A stretch of 64,000 bases of DNA, from assembly GCA_021399435.1 (NCBI GenBank), contig JAJTUP010000065.1, positions 248,001 through 312,000 on the forward strand, read 5' to 3'. This document shows, piece after piece, positions 42,384 to 52,044 of the stretch. The DNA is from Diaporthe sp. PMI_573. Taxonomy: Eukaryota > Ascomycota > Sordariomycetes > Diaporthales > Diaporthaceae. A model generated the notes under the pieces. That model searched no databases. It worked only from the letters and a program-made list of their open reading frames with translations, and was not told the DNA's origin. Each line of letters begins with the position of its first letter. The first letter of the stretch is position 1. Position numbers and translations under genes: made by a program.

Positions 42384-42876
42384 TAATGGAAGCGCAAGAA
42401 GGTGTCACCAGGGGGACCGGTAACCCGAATATTTCTATCTGTCAGGCAAACCCTGGTCGCCTGGATGTGGCTTATACGCATTAAGCCCACAGATTCACTC
42501 GTTACACTATTCGCAGCAGATCGTTTACTTGCAACTGCGCTGCTACAGTCGTTTTACCCCACGGAACCAAGCTAGAAAACGGGGCCATTAGTCACTCGTT
42601 ATATATACAGGAAACTATTCCCAAGGAGTGGGAATACACTCAATTGGCACCCATACTACTGCTGGCCTGCTACCTTGATTTTCGTTGCCTGATAGTTATG
42701 AGCCCAGTTAGCTGTTAAGCACTGGGTCTTCTTCGCATCACCTTGAATCATCGCTTCTACGCCTGCCAAGCAGCGCGCCTTGCATCCTCCTCACCAGGCT
42801 TTCGCTATTGGTTTCAATTACAGAGCTTCACAGACAAGATCACACCAATCGGTCCTCAAACCAGCATTTCGCTATT
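42384..42876. other. No supported gene
   Basis: Intergenic, with a TATATATAC near 42600 but no gene start at the right distance. Confidence 0.4.
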
Positions 42877-43047
42877 ATGCCGGACCGAGCCCTCGGAGCC
42901 ACGCTTGCCAAGAGCAGAGATTGGCCAGCGTGGATCGCAGACGTCAAACTTATCGCGGTCACTGTATGGGAATATTGCCGGCCAGAGTCTCCCACTCCTC
43001 TAGGCCGCGACTGGGCTGCTTCTCGCCGGACCGATTCTTCCATATAG
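42877..43047 (+). pseudogene. Possible copia gag-like fragment
   Basis: The short frame MPDRALGATLAKSRDWPAWI, then ADVKLIAVTVWEYCRPE, resembles the start of copia-type gag (--W--W---ik--a----vWeyi-P). Only ~55 residues remain. A weak match by eye. Confidence 0.35.
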
Positions 43048-43294
43048 ATTACCAGTCAGACGTTTCCTTTCATAATTACGATACAATCGTCGTCACCTCG
43101 CCACAGCGGCCCAATTCGTCAAAGTGGCTCTGAGCTGGGGCTGAGGTATGGCAACTTTCCATATTGCAGGCCAACTACCAACAGAGAAGCTTGTGTAGTA
43201 TCTACAACGGCCAAATGCTATGTCGTCGAATATGGTCGCTATCCTCGTTGTCAACGACGGGAGGGTTCAGGTGGGAAGCACATACAGATTACTA

Positions 43295-43435
43295 TCAGAC
43301 AAGACGTCTGCCTGAAAGAGTGGGTGACCCACAGCCGAAACAGGCGCCTGTCTCAGAAGTGGGGTTGTAGCCAGATCCCCCACAGTTCGCGCACTTCACC
43401 TTTCCGGTTCCATTGCATTCGTCGCACTTGGCCAT
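43295..43435 (-). CDS. 46-residue DnaJ-type zinc-finger-like microprotein
   Basis: An ATG frame of 46 residues reads MAKCDECNGTGKVKCANCGG, SGYNPTSETGACFGCG and a short tail. It has two C-x-x-C-x-G-x-G-like units (CDECNGTG, CANCGGSG) and a third pair (CFGC), the pattern of the DnaJ cysteine-rich domain that binds zinc. Single-domain proteins of this kind act as thiol chaperones or cofactors in plants and bacteria. It is short, so it could also be one exon of a larger gene, but start, stop and cysteine spacing make chance unlikely. Confidence 0.55.
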   Translation of the reverse strand: MAKCDECNGTGKVKCANCGGSGYNPTSETGACFGCGSPTLSGRRLV

Positions 43436-44095
43436 TGTGGTTTGTCTTCTGTACAACGGAGCTAGAACTCAAAAGGAACTGGTCAGTAATGTATATATGG
43501 AACTCCAGGATGTGCACGTGTCGCTAGATTATAGACTTTGTCTTGGCTAGGTGAGCCAAAAAGACATTCTGCATGGTATGGAGATTCACTGGCTGTATGA
43601 GGGCTGTTAATATTTCTGTAGGGACGTTCACGTATTAGGAATCGTTATCTGCTGTTTAACTCAGTATCGCGTCAGAGCGCGGTGTTTCTTATTTCGGCGA
43701 CAATTAAAATAAGTGATCGTGGCAAGATTTGGGCCGTTAAAATCAAGCGATTAAGAAAGTCAGTCCTTAGAACCAAAGATTTCATTGCTTTCGTAAGACC
43801 GTCTACCCTGCACCTCCGAAGGCTTTAGCCCGTCCGTCCCGAGCTCCTCTCTCCGTTTGTAGTCATAGAAACACGTGGGTCCCAACGAATGGAAATGGCC
43901 GTTCCGGTCCTTGAACGTACTTCTGTGGAACATTCAATCTCGTGAGAAATGCCATTCAAAATCGAAAGGAGATTCCCAAACCATGCAGTTCCCCAACCGG
44001 TGATTCGGAAAGCGTGTGGGAATTGTGCTGAACAACTCTACGAAGGGATCGTTAATCTGGATCAAGGTTTGCTCGCTGCAACTGTCCCTTGCTTC
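43436..44095. other. No supported gene
   Basis: A region between the microprotein and the 3' end of the split RNase H gene. Plus frames from 43949 run antisense to its last codons. Nothing else recognised. Confidence 0.4.
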
Positions 44096-44147
44096 TCAGA
44101 ACGCCACACCGTTAACGTCGTTCCAATGGTCAGAAGCGTCTCCCTCT

Positions 44148-47100
44148 CAGTGATGTTATTGGATTGGATTGGAGCTGGATCCGAGCCTCGATCCAATCCA
44201 GTCCAGACGTGGGGACAGGCAGCCTCCAGGATATCCAGAACCGATCCAGTTCATATCTTTACCCTTTTGGGACAATCAATGAGCCGCTGAATAAGCAGAC
44301 TTGGAGTAGAACTGTTCTTGTCCTTGGGTTATGACACCACCTAACTACGGAGCTCATGTTCTCTAGCAACTTGCGTCTCCAGTATGTTCTTCTCGCTTCC
44401 ATCATCTTCGCCGCCTTCCTCTCCCTCACCCAGCCCATCCGCCCCAACTGTACTCCCTGCCTCACCCTCCATCAAACCGATGGCAGAGTCATCAAATGCC
44501 TTCTGCTCCGGGCGACCATACCAAGCTCGTAAGCACTCGCTGGCTTCAATGACGTCCATCCGGAGCCGCGAGCGATGATCTGTAAGGAGGAGCTTGGCGC
44601 TGCTAAAAAGGCGCTCACACTCATCTGACATGGGAGGCAGGGCTAAAACGTCCAGCGCCATGCGAGCTAGGTCCGTCTGCGAGTGGTAACGCTCATTCCA
44701 GTACTGGATGGGGTCGAATTCCTCGTCATCATTAAGGCCGATAACGTCAGCGGTGATAAACTCATTGTAGTGATCCGTTGAGGGCAGTTCGGGGCTTGAA
44801 TTAGGGTCGAGGTGGTGTAGTTTGAGACGCTTGTGGTTTCTCACTGAAGTAAACGATTTCTCTTTCGGTTCTGTGGCCTTAAAGACGTGGGTAGGAACTG
44901 GCGCGCCGTGGGCGAACTTGCCTTTGTATTCGTCAACCCAGAGCTCCTTAACTGCTCCAACAGCAGCTTGGATCCAGGCACGCTTATCATCACTGCCATT
45001 CCAAACCTGATAGTACCATTGGTTCTTAAGGCTTGGATTCAACGATATGGCGGCGTAGTAAGCGGGCGATTCATCGGCCTTGTTGTAGTACTTCTCGCAT
45101 TTCTGCCAGGCAACTTCTGCAGCCGCAGCAAGCCAGTTATAGTCGTCGAATTCGTTCTGCTTATCCTGTCTATTCGGGCCACGCTTCCGCATTGCGTCTT
45201 CGGCGAGCTGTTCAAACTTTCGCTGAGCAAGGTGGATTTCGTCTATAAGCCAGTCTAGCGATTGAAAATGATCTGCAAGAGTCCACTGTCTGCCTTCGTT
45301 CATTACTGTGGCCTCGTAGAATGTCTCGAGTTGGTCATGGAGGTGTCCGAGTTCGTCCCATTGCCGTGGGCTGAGGCGTTGGTCCAGGACGTCTCTGTCG
45401 CTTCGTGGAGGCTCATATTGATCGCAGAAGAGCTGGATACGTTCTTTGACATTAAGAGCGCGTCCAATCGATAAGAAATAAGAATTCCAGCGTGTAGACT
45501 GACTTTGAACAAGCTGCAACAAACTCCAACGTCAGTACTGAAACCGGAAGTGTAGGACGCCGCGACTACCTTGCGACGCGCACTAGGGGGGCTTACCTCC
45601 AATCCGTCAAATGCAGCCAGATCGCCGCCAATTTGTATTGATCTGAAGAATTGGCGCCGTTGAGGGCTAGCTCTAATGTATCGTACGATATTATGGAGCC
45701 TCCCGATTGCACCGCGCTTCTTCCACAGCTCACGAATCCGTGTGTAGTCCCCTTCTCGATACGCAGAGTCCAGATCCTTGCAGGTCTTCGCAGCATCCTT
45801 TCCCATAATAAACGCCTGGGCGCAGAGATTGACGATATGGCCAAAACACCGAAGGCGTCGTCGTACGCGATGTTTCCTGCTCATGTGCGGGTAAAGAGCC
45901 TGCAGGACCAGGTCGATGCAGGCATCATTCGAACTTGCATTGTCTGCCATGAAATAACCGATCCGGCCACTGATCCCGTAGTCATCAAATATATGTAGGA
46001 GGGCATCTGCCATATTCTCACCTGAATGTTCGCCAACCAGTTCGCGAAGAGCCAGAACAACCGTTCTTCTCTTGCCGCTTCTGTTGATAAAGTGCGCGAC
46101 ACATCCGAGGATAGCCTGATAGTTCGGTGACGTCCATAAATCGAACGATATCGATATATTCCTGTGGGCCGCTTGCATTTCTTGACGCAGGTTGTCCTTT
46201 CGTGCCTCAAAGGCCTCTATTATCCATCTGCGAATCACTAGTCTCGCCTTTGGAAGGAGTGTTGCCAGGCCAGGGAAAACATAGAAGAGGAGTTCGCGAA
46301 AGTATAGGTTCTCGATTTGAAAGAAGGCGATGTGACAATAGACGATCCATCGAATCAGAAGTTCCTTGAACTCGTCAAATCGGCGTTTGAATACAACGGT
46401 GGATATGTTGTTGAAGTCGACAATTGATGGCTGCGATGGGTGGCGCTTTGGATGTCCGTGCTCACCAGTCTCCCTATCGATTTGGTGTTTCGATTCCAGG
46501 TGGTCTAAGGCAGTACAATTGCCCTTGCCGGAAATAGGAAGTCCCTGTTGGCGCTGCTGCTGTTCGCACAGATAACAGTACCAGAACCTCTTCGTCGGGT
46601 CCTGCTTGAGTTGTATGTCTTCACCATACTGCCAGACGACTGATGTCCTTTTCTTGGTGTGCTTTTGGGACTTTGCCACAACAGAGTAGCGTACATATTG
46701 CTTCCCATTCAGCTTGAATTCGTCGGGTTCGATCAGGGTTCCGTCGGGGTCGTTTGGGCGAGGACTAATATATGTTGGAGCAAGAATAACTGTCAGAATC
46801 AGGACGGCGACCGCTGGCAGCACCGAAATAGCTGGAGATAGTGGCCATGGTGTAGCTGGTGAGTGGACTGTTCAGACACGTCTGCCACAGTAGAAGGACT
46901 GCTGAAGTCGCGAGCGACGCGTTTGCCTCCGTGCTTTTAATAGCGTAGCAATCTGCACGCGTTGGATGTTAACCCAATAGCGGAACGATAGTTCGCGCGT
47001 CGTGTCGTGGTCTGCGACGGCAGCTGCGACGGGAGACTCCTCATGACCACTCAATTAGGCTTAGCTCTTGCCTTATCAGGTTAGACCATTGGAGCTCCAG

Positions 47101-47218
47101 GAGCTGGTTGCCAATCAATCCAATCCAGTCCAAATCTTCGAGAAACCCAAATCCAGTCCAGCCATTTTCCGACAAATCCAGTCCAATCCAAATTGCCTCC
47201 AATCCAATAACATCACTG
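44148..47218 (-). mobile_element. Full-length hAT transposon, copy A (3,071 bp)
   Basis: The ends are CAGTGATGTTATTGGATTGG and its complement. The target duplication CTCCCTCT is perfect on both sides (44140-44147 and 47219-47226), the 8 bp expected of hAT. The subterminal regions are rich in ATTGGATTGG and TCCAATCC. It carries one two-exon transposase gene and is the same length as copy B. All compared frames on both strands translate identically, so the two copies are apparently identical in sequence. A young, probably active element. Confidence 0.95.
44341..46848 (-). CDS. hAT transposase, copy A
   Basis: The same gene as at 58171-60678: exon 1 ends at 45597, an 83-bp intron (45596-45514) follows, and exon 2 is 45513-44341. 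Domain details are given under copy B. The start is taken at the mirrored ATG (46848), with the same uncertainty in the first ~28 codons. Both copies have complete C-terminal dimerisation domains and no frame break, so both could encode working transposase. It lies on the strand of the RNase H gene it interrupts. Confidence 0.85.
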
Positions 47219-47607
47219 CTCCCTCTGCGGCAGCCTTCTTGGCGGCCTGGTCAGCCAGAGTGTTCCACTTGCATGGGATCTTCCAGAACTGGATCGCCAG
47301 GTCCATGGTGTTAGCCTTCTCGCACTCGCCCAACAGCATCTCCCATAGGTCCTTGTTCTCGACGTCGGCGTCGCCGCCTCCCATTCCGCTCTTGGTCCTC
47401 CAACTGTTCTTCACCCAAGTTTTAACCCACTGCGTCGCGCCGTCCACGACATATGACGAGTCGGTGGCGAAAACGATCGTCTTGAAGCCCTCGCCGCGCC
47501 AGATGCGGAAGCGAAGGGCCGCGAGCACAGCCCGCAGCTCAGCACGGTTGCTCGTCTGGCCGCCTTCGTCTCCCCAGGGGCCCTGATTTTCCAGGCGACG
47601 CGAGACC

Positions 47608-47985
47608 ATGAGTGGCACCCCGTTGATACTCTCCCCTTGGAAGAATGCCCAGCCAGACCTCGGGTCTAGGTACAACCGCATGCCTTTCGACCAGAATCGC
47701 CAGCATCGTGGCAACAACCCATTCCCAGGCAACAACCGAAGAGAACGTGGCTATGGCAACATCTCGTACCCCCAGCAACCAATTTCCCGTCCACCGATCC
47801 CATCCGCCACGCCGCAGCAGTGGCAAATGACGCCCTACTACCCAACCCAATTCCTAGATCCCCAGTTCAACCGCCTTCGCAGTGCCGACCAAGGCCACGT
47901 TGAGACCGACTCTATCCCTTCGTCCATCAGCTTTCACAGCCCAAAACCCGAAGACGGCTTCGAGAATAGCCAGGGAAAAGAGTAA
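47608..47985 (+). CDS. Possible N/Q/P-rich ORF opposite the RNase H 5' region
   Basis: A 125-residue plus frame, rich in Pro, Gln, Asn and Arg (FDQNRQHRGNNPFPGNNRRE, SYPQQPISRPPIPSATPQQW). Disordered if real. The first part is antisense to the RNase H frame. The composition could come from low-complexity DNA; no family. Confidence 0.25.
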   Translation: MSGTPLILSPWKNAQPDLGSRYNRMPFDQNRQHRGNNPFPGNNRRERGYGNISYPQQPISRPPIPSATPQQWQMTPYYPTQFLDPQFNRLRSADQGHVETDSIPSSISFHSPKPEDGFENSQGKE

Positions 47986-49520
47986 CCTCTCGACTAAGTC
48001 GCCTCGAGAGGCCAACCGGAACGAAAGCTAGCCTAGTACCCTTGGGAATCCGTCTCATTGTATCTAGCGACGAATCCTTGGTGCTTAATGCCGTAGACAG
48101 CAAATCTCTACTCGTACAGGCCACCTTGTTTCCAGCGCACCAATGTGACGGCAGCCACGGTCAAGCAGCACCTCAGGCAGTCACAGGTCCTAACCCTAAG
48201 CCCCGCAGACGCGTCAAGACTTCTTCGCGGTTCAGAGATCGCATGAGCTTGGCTCTCCCCTCTCTTCTTTCTCTTCAGCTTAGAATCTTCGTCGATAGCG
48301 CCAATAGACCCAGCTACCATGCTGCATCTCATGCTGGCCGTGACAACCAACACATTACAGTGAAAGGTCTGATCTTCTCGAGAGGTTAATCTGCCTCCGT
48401 CTTTATTATGCTCACGCAAATCAAGTCGTGTTGTGTGTAAATGGGGCAGCTTTAGCTAAAACGACATTACGGTTCTTTTTGGTTATACTATTAATTTGAA
48501 AGCGGATATTCGCACAACCAAAAGCGGATGCCACACAACTGTTTCTGACTAAGCAGCTCTGCAGCCAAACAGAGCCTCTCATTTCGCAACACGATAGTGC
48601 ATATCCTCCTCTGCCCACCAATCTTAACCCACCCACCCACCACCAACGCTTTGTTGAATCGAATATTTTCTTTATGGGATCAATCAATTCGGCATCAAAG
48701 ACATACCCTAGCTAGTTAGATTCCGTCTTCCTAGTGCTGTAACGATGGCGCAGGTCCCAGACTACTAGGGAGCCTTGAAGCTTATTATTGGGCCACGATT
48801 TAGGGCAACGCAGCTTTTGTAGACCTAGCGCCGCTCAACACTGTTTTGAATATCGTAACCATCAGCCCAAAGCTATGAATTAGTCCCGGCCTTGATCCGC
48901 GGATCTTGTTCCAAGCAATGACAAAATCTCATTATTATCTCTAACATTATGAAGGTGTTCGATCCGCCTGCATATTCAAGGAACAAAAAGCTTAGTCGCC
49001 ATCTCGGAGCTGAATACCCTCTTCAAATCTGCGTCTATAAATTATTCGTCGCTCGCCCCGCAGCTGGATAAAGATATATGTGCGTAATGACAAGTAGATA
49101 TAGAACCGTTTGGGGTTATATGTACATGGAAAGCAACACTGGCCCTGTTGTACAGCTGAGTGTGCCTGGAAATAGTTGGAAGCAGGAGGCCGGTGAGGAT
49201 CCTAGCCCTGGGGTATCCTACTATACTTTACCGTTGCCAGTCACTGCGCGCATTAAGTATCGAAATCTTGATTTCTGCTATATATGTATTGCCAATGGTC
49301 ATAGAGCAATAGCCGTTTGTGACAGGTCCGTGGTATAGAAACCGACTTGAGCATAGCGTGAACTTGGAGGACACACCTGCACGTTGGCTACCTCGCTAGG
49401 TGCTAGCATCAGCCAAGTCTCGCGTAAGGATTTGCAGGCGCGCTGAATGGGATCAGCCATGGCGGACAACGACATCCCAGGACGTATAAATCCGTTCATA
49501 TTTCGCTCTTGTTGACGGGT
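47986..49520. other. Repeat-bearing stretch with no gene
   Basis: Contains a 70-bp repeat (48276-48345; see 55491-55560). The stretch 48660-48740 (GGCATCAAAGACATACC, then a stop-rich tail) weakly resembles the end of the copia relic at 36160-36220 and may be retroelement debris. 48750-49520 has only short frames. Confidence 0.35.
48276..48345 (+). repeat. 70-bp dispersed repeat, copy 1
   Basis: From CAGCTTAGAATCTTCG to GCTGGCCGTGACA. Matches 55491-55560 at 66 of 70 positions by eye (differences C/A, C/T, A/C, A/G). Flanks are unrelated. Confidence 0.8.
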
Positions 49521-50063
49521 TCACGATGTCGGCGAAAGTCTCATTCGGGTCGGTTTGGACCTTCTTCCTTCAGACCTTCCTGCTGGCCTCAATCTGGGCT
49601 TCCAGCTGCTGGTTTTCTTTTGGGAGGAGATCGTCATATCGACATCCTCCTGGTCCCAAATCTTGAGGATCTTCCTGAAGAGAACTCGTTGTGTGGGCTC
49701 GAGTGTTTCTCGCAAGCATAACGGGCCACCAAACCACGAATATCTTGGGACCGCTTAGGGGTCGCAAAAATTGTCCCTCGAGGCTGAAAAAAACACCGGT
49801 GTGTGCAGAATTGGCTGCTGGTTTCCGATTTTGCTCGTTTTCAGCGGTTGTCGTCAACAAATCAACTGCTGAGTGCCCTATGCTAAGACACTGGCCAGAG
49901 ACCTGTTGCTTGCCAGTAACGGATAAAGAAACTGTTTCTTCGCCACAACTGTCAACGAATTATGCCCTCTTTGGCGGTTGAGATACTTCTTGAAGGCGGT
50001 CTTCAGAGGGCCGAAGACCACTATGTTTAGTGGTTGCAGAAGGTGTGATGTGTGTGCTGGCAA
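49521..50063 (-). pseudogene. Second Fot1/pogo-type transposase relic
   Basis: The frame at 50063-49878 starts MPAHTSHLLQPLNIVVFGPL, then KTAFKKYLN, matching the LPaHtSHlLQPLDv-vFgplK--y motif just before the last catalytic residue of DDE_1 transposases. The frame at 49860-49570 continues with the usual Fot1 C-terminal region (TSSLQEDPQDLGPG, then LPKENQQLEAQIEASRK, a coiled coil). The two parts are separated by a stop/frameshift, and the N-terminal two thirds are missing or unreadable. It differs from the relic at 4.8 kb (LPAHTSHLLQPL versus LPKNITSLYQPLDQ), so it is another subfamily. Confidence 0.7.
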
Positions 50064-50539
50064 AAAAACGATTTATACCTTATATCGACCATTGTGTGTC
50101 TCATTAGACGATACTTGTTTGAAGCAAGATTTATGGCCAACAAAGAGTGGCATTTGTGCCGTTGATGCTCACGGGTGAGGATCGCATTATATTTTGGTCC
50201 AGAGTCTACCTTGATCTAGACCTTTTACCTCTTAGCTTTTTAATCCCAGAGGACAAGAAATACCCGCATGTTTTAGATCTGACGCAGCAGAGGACGTATC
50301 AACAGCCAATGATGATGAGAGAGGGGATGACGCCCAGGCTAATCAGGACACAGACATCATCCTCGCCGAACCTGACGGGGAACAACCCTCGCAACTGGGC
50401 AATGCCTTACGCGTCGCTTCCCCATCGTCATCCTCGTCGCCTTCAGTCGCATGCTTGACCATTCCTTCCAGCTTGACATCACATTTCCGTTTGGCGTTCC
50501 TCTCGTCCACGAACCCATACTCGCACGCCCGCAATCCTC
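50064..50539. other. No intact gene; probable NACHT gene debris
   Basis: Minus-strand frames here could be the frameshifted continuation of the NACHT fragment that starts at 50700 (for example NAKRKCDVKLEGMVKHATEG). They carry no recognisable later NACHT motif. Confidence 0.35.
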
Positions 50540-50700
50540 CCGTAACTGGTGTACCCACGATCGGACAGCCAAAAAGGGGTCTTCGCGACTCTCGAACTCG
50601 GATGATAGGAAAAAGTGAGCGACAGGGACTTGACGTGTTAAGGAGAGATGCTGAACGATCCTTGCGCAGAGAATAGTCTTCCCAAAACCTGCAGCTCCAT
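50540..50700 (-). pseudogene. NACHT NTPase fragment with Walker A motif
   Basis: The minus frame beginning right beside the hAT terminus reads DGAAGFGKTILCARIVQHLS, then VPVAHFFLSSEFESREDPFL and AVRSWVHQL. This is the P-loop (GAAGFGKT), first helix and second strand of fungal NACHT domains (sG-aGsGKTtLca-ii-hL...-vaYfFfs----sr-dp---iRSli-QL). Beyond ~50540 the frame is lost. The N-terminal part is cut off exactly where the hAT tail starts (50701). Fungal NACHT proteins act in non-self recognition and programmed cell death; this is a dead piece. Confidence 0.7.
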
Positions 50701-51392
50701 CAGACTTGCAAACAAATAAATCAAATCAAATCAGGGGTCCAATTTGATTTGATTTGGATAGTAAAATCATCGATTTGATTTGATTTGATTTGATTTGAAT
50801 CGATTTGGATGTTGGTGTATCACTATTAGCTGTGGCAGAATGAGGGAAAGGAACTGGGTGCTGTGAGTGAGTAACGAGGTCGTGATGGTCTGTACGCCTC
50901 CTCTTCCTGCGACCTAACTCTGCTGGGCTGACATCATCACGGTCAGCCCCTCTAATAAAGTCTTTCAGCTTCCCAAATCGGTGGCCGTTGTTATCACTGC
51001 CCTCGAGATGATTTAGAGCAGAACTGGTTGTGATATTCTTGCCGCTTTTGGTCTGATACAACGTGTGCTGACGCTTCTCATCACAGGGACGGCAAAACCA
51101 GCACTCATCGCCAGTCTTTCTGACACCGTCGGGGTTCTGAATAACCTCTAGCAGCTTCTCCCCGAAGTGCCAGATGCCAGACTGTGTTGAAGAGCTCTTC
51201 CGTTTCGGCTGGGGGTCTGGCATCCATCTGGCGGCTACAAACTGATGGCGCCGGCCTTTGACCGTGATACGTGGGAGGTCTTGAGGGAACCAATAGCAAA
51301 GCGAGCTGTCGCGTCGTGAGTGTCAATTTGGCTCTGGATGGATTGCGAGGAAGGCTGACGAGGCTGGCCAAGCAGCGAAAGGGCGTTTGTAG
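50701..51392 (-). mobile_element. hAT deletion derivative with BED-finger N-terminus and 110-bp tail
   Basis: The minus frame from 51223 includes GIWHFGEKL, a BED-type finger (DECWFCRPCDEKRQHTLYQT, then SSALNHLEGSDNNGH: C-x-x-C...H-x(7)-H), and a linker ending PVPFPHSATANSDTPTSK. It then runs directly into the 110-bp tail (50810-50701) found at 3908-4017, skipping the catalytic and dimerisation domains. An upstream ATG at 51392 (MATNALSLLGQPRQPSSQSI) may be the first exon. The far terminus is uncertain; GTTTGCAAGTC at 51656-51666 is a candidate. Non-autonomous. Confidence 0.75.
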
Positions 51393-51656
51393 CCATGATG
51401 ATGCCTACAGTACAGGTACACTCGATGATGAGACGCGACGAAGCCTAAGATCAGAGGACGGCTACAACAAACAGCTCAACTGCAGAAAAGCTGACAGATT
51501 TGACTCCGGATGCGGGAGGGGGGGGGGGCAAATCGGGCTAACGATCGACATAGGTTTCGGAGCAAAACAACAAAAATGGGCTCACGATCCTCAATACAGT
51601 GGCGCAAACAGAGTCACATGTGGGGCCGCCAGGTTAACGTCCATTTGTTTGGTTCG

Positions 51657-51744
51657 TTTGCAAGTCATTTGCATATAAATGTCCCTTGTTTGGCTTGCTG
51701 AAATGTCGGGCTTTGCGACTTTCATTTGGCAAATGACTTGCAAA
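51657..51744. repeat. Foldback: 16-bp perfect inverted repeat
   Basis: TTTGCAAGTCATTTGC (51657-51672) and its exact complement GCAAATGACTTGCAAA (51729-51744), 56 bp apart. The outer flanks show weaker complementarity (CCATTTGTTTGG / GGTTTGCGTGG). GACTTGCAAA also occurs at the terminus of the neighbouring hAT derivative. Confidence 0.75.
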
Positions 51745-52044
51745 GGCTTGGTTTGCGTGGAACGCTGACGTCGCTGATATGCAGGCTTTTATTTTTATGA
51801 ACGACCGTGTACTGGATCGTGTCGAGGATCAGAAGTATGCTCATAAAAAGCGCTGAGCGGATCTTGAGGAGAAGGACTGGCTCGACCTCGAAGACTCATA
51901 TCTCGATTTATTTGCGAATGCGCAGGGCAGGAAGGTCTGGATGCATGGCGAGATGGCCTCATCCAAGGGGGAATTTGAGTGGGAGGGTGTATTGCAGTCG
52001 ACAGGTGATATATTGGGTGTTGGTACGGAGGTGGAGTCGGAGGT
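51745..52044. other. No intact gene
   Basis: The plus strand at ~51830-52000 reads a plausible acidic stretch (ADLEEKDWLDLEDSYLDLFA, then NAQGRKVWMHGEMASSK) after a TGA, possibly a decayed exon. No family. Confidence 0.3.

Larger units (their letters stand above)
44096..47681 (-). pseudogene. RNase H-fold gene split by hAT copy A
   Basis: The minus frame from 47681 downward reads GWAFFQGESINGVPL, GGQTSNRAELRAVLAALRFR (the nraEl-Av--AL motif), IVFATDSSYVVDGATQWVKT (catalytic ATDS-YVv-g---w), ENKDLWEMLLGE and KWNTLADQAAKKAAAEG (AD-aAk-aa). These are RNase H type-1 features with E, D and D catalytic residues. The usual first Asp (YTDGAC) is not seen, so the 5' end is incomplete or needs another exon. 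The frame stops at 47218/47219 where the hAT begins. It resumes at 44147 after the element and ends 15 codons later at TGA 44096-44098. RNase H cleaves RNA in RNA:DNA hybrids. Confidence 0.75.
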
